Assembly: GCA_016649785.1 (NCBI GenBank)
Contig: JAENXB010000026.1
Coordinates: forward strand, 1-19,305
DNA length: 19,305 nt
Direction: 5' to 3'
Source of the DNA: Flavobacteriaceae bacterium
GTDB lineage: Bacteria; Bacteroidota; Bacteroidia; Flavobacteriales; Flavobacteriaceae
The position numbers were made by a program, and so were the translations under genes. The notes below the pieces were generated by a model. It made no database searches. It was not told where the DNA came from and saw only the letters and a program-made list of their open reading frames with translations. The number at the start of each line of letters is the position of its first letter. Position 1 is the stretch's first letter. Positions 14,060 through 19,305 of the stretch are shown one piece after another.

Positions 14060-14446
14060 TTAACGTTTAGAGAATTGGAATTTTTTACGGGCTTTTTTCT
14101 GTCCGAATTTTTTCCTCTCTACCATTCTTGGATCTCTGGTCATTAAACCTTCAGGTTTTAAAACCGCTCTGTTTTCGGGATCCAATGCTACTACAATTCT
14201 TGACAGTGCAAGGCGAATTGCCTCAGCTTGTCCGGTAATTCCACCTCCGTAAACATTTACCTTCACGTCGAAGCTTTCTTCGTTTCCGGTCATGTTAAGA
14301 GGTTGCATTACTTTGTATTGTAATGGAGCAGTGGTAAAGTACTCTTTAATGTCCTTTTTGTTGATAGTAATGCTCCCTGTTCCAGGTGCGGCATATACTC
14401 TTGCAACAGCCGTTTTTCTCCGGCCAATTTTGTGAATAACCTCCAT
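14060..14446 (-). CDS. rpsI: 30S ribosomal protein S9
   Basis: 128 residues of normal length. The start EVIHKIGRRKTAVARVY, the central YGGGITGQAEAIRLALSRI and the basic tail KKFGQKKARKKFQFSKR are diagnostic of S9, whose C-terminal arginine reaches the P-site tRNA. The ATG overlaps the stop of rplM by one base (TAATG), so the two are translationally coupled, as in most bacteria. Confidence 0.97.
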   Translation of the reverse strand: MEVIHKIGRRKTAVARVYAAPGTGSITINKKDIKEYFTTAPLQYKVMQPLNMTGNEESFDVKVNVYGGGITGQAEAIRLALSRIVVALDPENRAVLKPEGLMTRDPRMVERKKFGQKKARKKFQFSKR

Positions 14447-14901
14447 TACTTAATTTCGTTTAAGTTAATAGTTTTAGGCTTTTGCGCTTTCTGATCGTGT
14501 TCAGAACCAACATACACCTTTAAATTTCGGAAAATTGCCGCGCCTAATTTGTTTTTAGGAAGCATTCCTTTTACCGCATTTTCAATCAGCCTTTCTGGGC
14601 CTTTATTGAATAATTCGGTTGCAGTTAAACTGCGTTGTCCCCCAGGATAGCCGGTATGGCGAATGTATTCCTTAGAATCCCATTTTTTTCCTGATAAGTT
14701 GATTTTTTCGACATTTGTAACAATTACATTGTCTCCGCAATCAACGTGTGGGGTGAAGTTAGGTTTGTATTTCCCTCTAAGCAGCTTTGCCACTATAGAA
14801 GAAAGACGACCTAAAGTCTGACCATCAGCATCCACGTGCACCCAATCTTTGGTCACGGTAGCCTTGTTGGCCGATACTGTTTTGTAGCTTAATGTGTCCA
14901 C
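14446..14901 (-). CDS. rplM: 50S ribosomal protein L13
   Basis: 151 residues of normal length. VHVDADGQTLGRLSSIVAKL, RGKYKPNFTPHVDCGD, RHTGYPGG and AVKGMLPKNKLG are the L13 hallmarks. L13 is an early assembly protein of the large subunit. It is the first gene of the cluster and has its own strong promoter and a short structured leader. Confidence 0.97.
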   Translation of the reverse strand: MDTLSYKTVSANKATVTKDWVHVDADGQTLGRLSSIVAKLLRGKYKPNFTPHVDCGDNVIVTNVEKINLSGKKWDSKEYIRHTGYPGGQRSLTATELFNKGPERLIENAVKGMLPKNKLGAAIFRNLKVYVGSEHDQKAQKPKTINLNEIK

Positions 14902-14937
14902 ACTAATTAATTTTTACTTGTTATTAAACATTCCATT

Positions 14938-14971
14938 CCCTGCCCCAATATTGCTATCGGGAAAACAGGGG
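14938..14971 (-). ncRNA. Structured leader of the rplM-rpsI mRNA, candidate L13 leader
   Basis: Right after the predicted transcription start the minus strand forms nested stems. The outer pair is CCCTG/CAGGG (14970-14966 with 14942-14938) and the inner pair is CCC/GGG (14961-14959 with 14945-14943), around an AT-rich loop containing the palindrome CAATATTG. An L13 leader family has been described for Bacteroidia; this element has the right place and size, but I could not compare it with a model. Confidence 0.55.
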
Positions 14972-14973
14972 TG

Positions 14974-15003
14974 CAAATGTACAATTATAAATGTATATTG
15001 CAA
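14974..15003 (-). promoter_or_regulatory. Bacteroidota-type promoter of rplM-rpsI
   Basis: On the minus strand TTG (15003-15001) is followed after exactly 19 bases by TACATTTG (14981-14974). This is the -33 TTG / -7 TANNTTTG consensus of the phylum's primary sigma factor. Transcription would begin a few bases on, at the leader hairpin. Confidence 0.8.
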
Positions 15004-15389
15004 ATAGCAACTTCATTAATTTATTGAAAGTGAAATGTTTGGTTTTCAAAGGTTTCTCAAGTCTTTTTATCTCGAAATTTATTGAGGATTGATTTCAAAT
15101 GCAAATTTCATTATAAATAGTTAAATAACCAATTGAATTTGTTCTGTTTCCGAAGGCCTTTTTTAATTTGAAGCTTCCATATTTGAATCTAATCAGTATG
15201 TAAAATGATCCCGGTATATACTTCTGCTTCCAAAATCAGAATATTAGCCTTTAATTATATCAGGATATAAAATTATAGTTTTAAGAAGGGAAGGCCGGTC
15301 GATTCTAATTGAGCGGTTTTTTTAATGCCTTATTTAACTGAAATAACATTTTCTAATTAAATTGATAACGAAAACATACAGGTAAAAAA
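15004..15389. other. A/T-rich gap without a supported gene
   Basis: About 390 bases upstream of the rplM promoter. All frames are broken by frequent stops. I see no RNA gene, strong hairpin or promoter. With the remnant just downstream it may be the worn trace of a deleted gene. Confidence 0.5.
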
Positions 15390-15521
15390 ATGGTTAGATC
15401 TATCCTGGTTCATAGATGTGGATACATACCCGGAAGTGAAATTTTCTTGGTATGGTCTCAAGGTGGAAATGGGGCGGGATATTCGCAAGATCACATTTTA
15501 GATTTAAGGCAACAAACATGA
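15390..15521 (+). pseudogene. Possible C-terminal remnant of a DUF5916-type outer-membrane protein
   Basis: The 43-codon frame reads MVRSILVHRCGYIPGSEIFL, then VWSQGGNGAGYSQDHILDL and RQQT, ending in TGA. The pattern (L-V-x-R-W-x-Y)-x-P-G-S-x-x-x-L-V-W-S-Q-G resembles the last barrel strands of DUF5916 (carbohydrate-binding family 9-like) proteins. Here the expected Trp-Glu is Cys-Gly, as after decay. The upstream frame closes at TAA 15366-15368. An intact tiny gene is possible but less likely. Confidence 0.4.
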
Positions 15522-15588
15522 AAATATTTACTTGTTGAAGGCCATCTATAGGTTTGTGTTATAGAATTAAAAATAAGAATTAAGGAAT

Positions 15589-15620
15589 AAAAAAAGCCTT
15601 CAAATTTGAAGGCTTTTTTT
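15589..15620. terminator. Bidirectional intrinsic terminator of the subtilase gene
   Basis: Seven A, GCCTTC, loop AAATTT, GAAGGC and seven T form a perfect palindrome. On the minus strand it lies 21 bases past the subtilase stop and gives a full T run. Confidence 0.92.
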
Positions 15621-15641
15621 ATGATAAAATATATTGGATTT

Positions 15642-17015
15642 TTAGAATCCGCTTACGTTCAAACGTCCACCAGTAACACATTTTCCATTTAAGGAAGCAG
15701 TTGGTACTGCAGAACTCATAATGGCATTTTTAATCTCTGCAGCAGTAGCTCCCGGGTGAGAAGAAGCATAAAGAGCAGCTCCACCAGATACATGTGGCGT
15801 AGCCATAGAAGTACCACTATAAGTTGCATATCCAGAAATTATTTGCCCTTTAGATCTTACTGGTACAGATGAGTAAATTCCAGAACCTGGTGCTCCAATA
15901 TCTACAGAAGTTGCACCGTAGTTGGAAAAACTACTTAATCCTCCAGAATTTGTAATGGAAGCAACTGCAATAATATTGTCATTGGTATAAGATCCTGGAT
16001 AAGATAGATTAGCATCGTTATTGTTTGTCTCATTTCCAGCTGCAGCTATAAATAAAATACCTGCTTGATTTGCTCTTTCAATAGCATCAAATAATCCTTG
16101 AGAGAAGCCACCGCCACCCCAAGAGTTACTTGTAGCAACTAAATTAATACCATGACGTTGTTTTAAATCTGTGAAATAATCTACAGCTTTAATAGCATTG
16201 GCAAGTGTTCCGCCACGTCTTCCTAAGAATTTACCACTCAATAATTTTACATTCCAAGATACACCTGCAATACCAGTTCCGTTGTTTCCAACACCACCAA
16301 TAGTACCGGCAACATGAGTTCCGTGGTCATCGTCTACACCATCAAAAACGCTACTGTCATCTCCGTCGAAATCCCATCCATTCACATCATCTACATATCC
16401 ATTTCCATCATCATCTACACCATTTCCAGCAATTTCTCCTGGATTAGTTCCAGCGTTAGCAGCAAGATCCTCATGTGTATACATATACCCTTCATCTATG
16501 ATACCTATATAAACGGTACCAGATCCGGTATTGCCGGCGGCCCATGCTTCTCCTGCCTGACTACCATATTGGTTAGAAGGTGTAGTGGCATCTCCATACA
16601 TACCCCAAAGTGTACCATTTGTGTAAGATGGATCGTTAGAGGTTGCATCGTGGTTATAGATGAAATTAGGTTCTGCGTATTCTACTTCTGCAAGTTTTTT
16701 TAACTGTGCAATTGCGTCTAAAGTACCTAATTTGGAGTTCACTAAAAGGACTTCGTCCCTGTTTGCAGATTTCATTGCACTTGTTTGAATAGTCTCAACG
16801 ACAACCCCTTGAATTAATGACAAAGCATTACTTCGAGCCTTTGTACCTGTTTTTCCGTCCTTAAATTTAACAAGGACTTCATTGGGAACAAAAGAGAATT
16901 GATCTTTAGAAACTACTGCTTCTTCTTGCACGGTACTAAAATTGTCCTTCTCACAAGATACGCTTAGTAACATTCCAGAAGCTAATACTGGAAATAGTAG
17001 TTTGTTTAATTTCAT
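15642..17015 (-). CDS. S8 family serine peptidase (subtilisin-like), lipoprotein
   Basis: A 457-residue precursor. MKLNKLLFPVLASGMLLSVS followed by C21 is a lipoprotein signal with a lipobox-like end, so the protease is probably membrane-anchored (it is surface-exposed in many Bacteroidota). Residues about 45-120 form a propeptide-inhibitor domain (NEVLVKFKDG to VEYAEPNFIYN), as in fervidolysin-like subtilases. The catalytic triad is D174 (GIIDEGY), H231 (DDDHGTHVAG) and S403 (GTSMATPHVSGG), with oxyanion N328 (AAAGNET). The loop at 198-230 is very rich in Asp and Asn and likely binds calcium. It has no C-terminal sorting domain. It stands alone between polA and a gene-poor gap, with its own terminator. 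Confidence 0.94.
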   Translation of the reverse strand: MKLNKLLFPVLASGMLLSVSCEKDNFSTVQEEAVVSKDQFSFVPNEVLVKFKDGKTGTKARSNALSLIQGVVVETIQTSAMKSANRDEVLLVNSKLGTLDAIAQLKKLAEVEYAEPNFIYNHDATSNDPSYTNGTLWGMYGDATTPSNQYGSQAGEAWAAGNTGSGTVYIGIIDEGYMYTHEDLAANAGTNPGEIAGNGVDDDGNGYVDDVNGWDFDGDDSSVFDGVDDDHGTHVAGTIGGVGNNGTGIAGVSWNVKLLSGKFLGRRGGTLANAIKAVDYFTDLKQRHGINLVATSNSWGGGGFSQGLFDAIERANQAGILFIAAAGNETNNNDANLSYPGSYTNDNIIAVASITNSGGLSSFSNYGATSVDIGAPGSGIYSSVPVRSKGQIISGYATYSGTSMATPHVSGGAALYASSHPGATAAEIKNAIMSSAVPTASLNGKCVTGGRLNVSGF

Positions 17016-17118
17016 AATAATAGTAGGTTATAATGGGGTTAAAAATCATTTGGTCGCCCAATCTACTAATATTTATAAGAAAACATTAATAATCTCTCAT
17101 TTTTTTTAATAATTCTCG

Positions 17119-19305
17119 TTAATGTGCCTGAAGCCAGTTTTCTCCCACGCCTATTTCCACATCCAATGGTACATCCAGTTTAAAGGCGTTCTCCATTTCA
17201 AATTTGATCATCTTTTTAACCTGGTCCACCTCCTCTTTGTAGGCATCAAAAACAAGTTCATCATGCACCTGTAACAGCATTTTTGTTTTGTAGTTACCTT
17301 CTTTCAGTTTCTTATGGATATTGATCATTGCCAGCTTAATGATATCTGCGGCGCTGCCCTGAATGGGTGCATTCACGGCATTTCGTTCGGCCCCACCGCG
17401 TACCATTACATTTTGCGAATTGATGTCTTTTAAATACCGGCGCCTTCCCAATACGGTTTGAACATATCCATTTTCTTTTGCAAAATTGACCTGTTCCTGC
17501 ATATATTTCTTTAATTGAGGATAAGCTGCGTAATAGGTGTCTATCAATTCTTTTGATTCTGTGCGCGATAATCCGGTTTGATTGCTCAACCCAAAAGCTG
17601 AAACCCCGTAAACGATCCCGAAATTCACTGTTTTCGCATTGCTTCGCTGCGCCCTGGTAACTTCCTCCAGTGGTACGTTAAACACTTTTGAAGCAGTGGA
17701 GGCGTGGATGTCTTCTCCGTTTTTAAAGGCCTGGATCATATTTTCTTCCTTGCTTAATGCGGCGATTATGCGCAATTCGATTTGCGAATAATCGGCTGCG
17801 ACAATAAGGTAATTTTCATCCCGCGGAATAAATGCCTTTCTTATTTCCCTTCCTCTCTCTGTTTTTATCGGGATATTTTGAAGGTTGGGATTGTTGGAAC
17901 TCAGTCTTCCCGTAGAGGCAACGGTTTGCATATAATCTGTATGAACCCGTCCGGTGGTTTTTTCAACCTGATTTGGCAAAGCTTCAACATAAGTGTTCTT
18001 TAATTTAACCAGGCCTCGAAAATCCAAAACATTTTGAACAATTTCATTTTCTACGGCAAGGTAGGAAAGGACTTCTTCCCCGGTAGAATATTGTCCTGTC
18101 TTTGTTTTCTTAGGTTTTTTTGCCAGGGCCAGTTTTTCAAATAAAATGATCCCCAGCTGTTTTGGAGAGCCTATATTGAATACTTCTCCTGCTTCCTTAT
18201 AAATTTTTTCTTCCAACTCTTTAATATCACGATCCAGATCTGCCGACAGGGATTTCAGGAAGTCTTCATCTAAATTTATACCCTCCAATTCCATGTCTGC
18301 CAATACCTGTACAAGGGGAATTTCAATTTCTTTGAACAATTTTTCTATATTGGCTTCCTTTAATTCAGGTTCAAAATGTTGTTTTAATTGAAGGGTAATA
18401 TCCGCATCTTCTACCGCGTATTCGGTTATTAGATTCAATGGAACATCCCGCATTGAACCTTGATTTTTGCCTTTTTTTCCGATTAATTCGGTGATGGATT
18501 GCGGGCTGTAATTCAAATAAGTTTCAGCTAAAACATCCATATTGTGCCGCATATCCGGATTGATCAAATAATGAGCGATCATCGTATCGAACATTGGGCC
18601 TTTCAGGTCGATCTTGTATTTTGCCAGGACTTTTATATCGTATTTTAAATTCTGACCTATTTTTTCAATTTCCTCCGCTTCAAAAAATGGTCGCAAAAGT
18701 TCTATTATTTCATGGGCTTTAGCATCATCTTCCGGGAATGGAAGATAAAAACCTTTCCCGGCTTCCCAGGAAAAAGCGATTCCTACCAGTTTGGCTTCCA
18801 GCGGATTTAAACTTGTGGTTTCGGTATCAAAGCAAACGCTTTTTTGTTTGACCAGATTTTTAAGAAATAAGTCCATCGCCATTCCCGGTGCAACACTTTG
18901 ATATACGTGAGAATAACTTGCCAGTGTCTTTCTGCCGGAAGACTCCTCAATTATATTTGATTCGGTTTCAAACAAGGAAAACTGACCTGCTCCGGCAATC
19001 TTATCATGTGTTTTTTCTGATATGGAATTGGCAACCTGGTTTTGCACGGGATTATTTTCCCCGGAAAACAATTTGATAAACTGATCTTTTAAACGTCTGA
19101 ACTCAAGTATTTCAAACAGCTCCTGCACTTTGCCTCCATCAGGTTGTGAGAGTTCATAATCTGCAGCATTAAATTGAACATTGCAATCGGTTTGAATGGT
19201 AGCCAGTTTTTTTGAAAGTCGGCCTAAATCGGCATTTTCTTCAATTTTCTCGCGCATCTTTCCTTTCAGCAAATGAGTATTGGCCAAAAGTTCTTCCATG
19301 CTCCC
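17119..19305 (-). CDS. polA: DNA polymerase I (N-terminus beyond the window)
   Basis: The visible 728 residues run from the end of the 5' nuclease domain (GSMEELLANTHLLKGKMREK) through the 3'-5' exonuclease to the polymerase domain; the frame is open at the window edge, so the Met at 19299 is internal. Exonuclease motifs are complete: Exo I FDTETTSL, Exo II GQNLKYDIKVL, Exo III YAVEDADIT, so proofreading should be active. Polymerase motif A is AADYSQIELR, motif B RSNAKTVNFGIVYG and motif C QVHDELVFD. The full protein is probably about 940 residues. It fills repair gaps and removes Okazaki-fragment primers. It precedes the subtilase gene by 103 bases with no visible terminator. Confidence 0.97.
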   Translation of the reverse strand, partial: GSMEELLANTHLLKGKMREKIEENADLGRLSKKLATIQTDCNVQFNAADYELSQPDGGKVQELFEILEFRRLKDQFIKLFSGENNPVQNQVANSISEKTHDKIAGAGQFSLFETESNIIEESSGRKTLASYSHVYQSVAPGMAMDLFLKNLVKQKSVCFDTETTSLNPLEAKLVGIAFSWEAGKGFYLPFPEDDAKAHEIIELLRPFFEAEEIEKIGQNLKYDIKVLAKYKIDLKGPMFDTMIAHYLINPDMRHNMDVLAETYLNYSPQSITELIGKKGKNQGSMRDVPLNLITEYAVEDADITLQLKQHFEPELKEANIEKLFKEIEIPLVQVLADMELEGINLDEDFLKSLSADLDRDIKELEEKIYKEAGEVFNIGSPKQLGIILFEKLALAKKPKKTKTGQYSTGEEVLSYLAVENEIVQNVLDFRGLVKLKNTYVEALPNQVEKTTGRVHTDYMQTVASTGRLSSNNPNLQNIPIKTERGREIRKAFIPRDENYLIVAADYSQIELRIIAALSKEENMIQAFKNGEDIHASTASKVFNVPLEEVTRAQRSNAKTVNFGIVYGVSAFGLSNQTGLSRTESKELIDTYYAAYPQLKKYMQEQVNFAKENGYVQTVLGRRRYLKDINSQNVMVRGGAERNAVNAPIQGSAADIIKLAMINIHKKLKEGNYKTKMLLQVHDELVFDAYKEEVDQVKKMIKFEMENAFKLDVPLDVEIGVGENWLQAH

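Noticed and set aside
15390..15480. YceI-like reading (DLSWFIDVDTYPEVKFS) in another frame
   Set aside because: The superficially YceI-like stretch is short and followed by unrelated residues; the neighbouring frame with PGSEIFLVWSQG fits a known family end better. Both are weak.
16314..16703. Plus-strand ORF rich in Ile, Ser and Val opposite the subtilase
   Set aside because: It is the antisense of the Asp/Asn-rich calcium loop and is explained by base composition.

Overview
The window looks like a chromosomal piece of a Bacteroidota member, most likely family Flavobacteriaceae (inference). Reasons: low-GC, adenine/thymine-rich intergenic DNA; a GLPGLI-family protein and an outer-membrane protein with a carboxypeptidase-regulatory-like domain, both typical of this phylum; the gene order rplM-rpsI-rpsB-tsf; no clear Shine-Dalgarno sequences; and a textbook Bacteroidota promoter (TTG, 19 bases, TANNTTTG) in front of rplM. 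No species can be named from the sequence alone.

Layout. Bases 1-75 hold the last 24 codons of a gene that may be a TonB-type energy transducer. Bases 225-882 hold a hicAB toxin-antitoxin locus: the HicA toxin gene carries a one-base frameshift, while the HicB antitoxin gene is intact. Bases 1108-6958 form what may be one surface-signalling or uptake module. It contains a small cysteine-rich secreted protein whose signal peptide is cut by an in-frame TGA, a strong terminator, a GLPGLI protein and an 867-residue TonB-receptor-like outer-membrane protein. Facing them on the other strand is an overlapping OmpR-type response regulator and histidine kinase pair. Bases 7068-8074 are a scarred accessory patch: a palindromic dispersed repeat, a second hicB copy killed by a nonsense codon, a GDCCVxC zinc-ribbon gene, the last 26 codons of a heavy-metal-associated (MerP-like) domain gene, and simple repeats into which the 3' end of a glycosyltransferase gene has run.

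From about 8075 on, the window is mostly ordinary core genome: a membrane glycosyltransferase family 2 (minus strand); ruvC (TTG start), hemW and a kynurenine-formamidase-like cyclase (plus strand); then on the minus strand rplM-rpsI-rpsB-tsf with a promoter, structured leaders and an internal terminator; a roughly 600-base gap holding a possible DUF5916 remnant; a lipoprotein S8 subtilase; and polA, cut by the window edge.

How the parts fit. RuvC and PolA serve DNA recombination and repair. HemW is a heme chaperone. S13-L13-type ribosomal genes (rplM, rpsI, rpsB) and tsf serve translation, with leader hairpins that suggest autogenous control. The most interesting accessory material is the receptor/GLPGLI/peptide/two-component cluster and the three decaying genes (hicA, second hicB, MerP-like fragment) next to intact partners.
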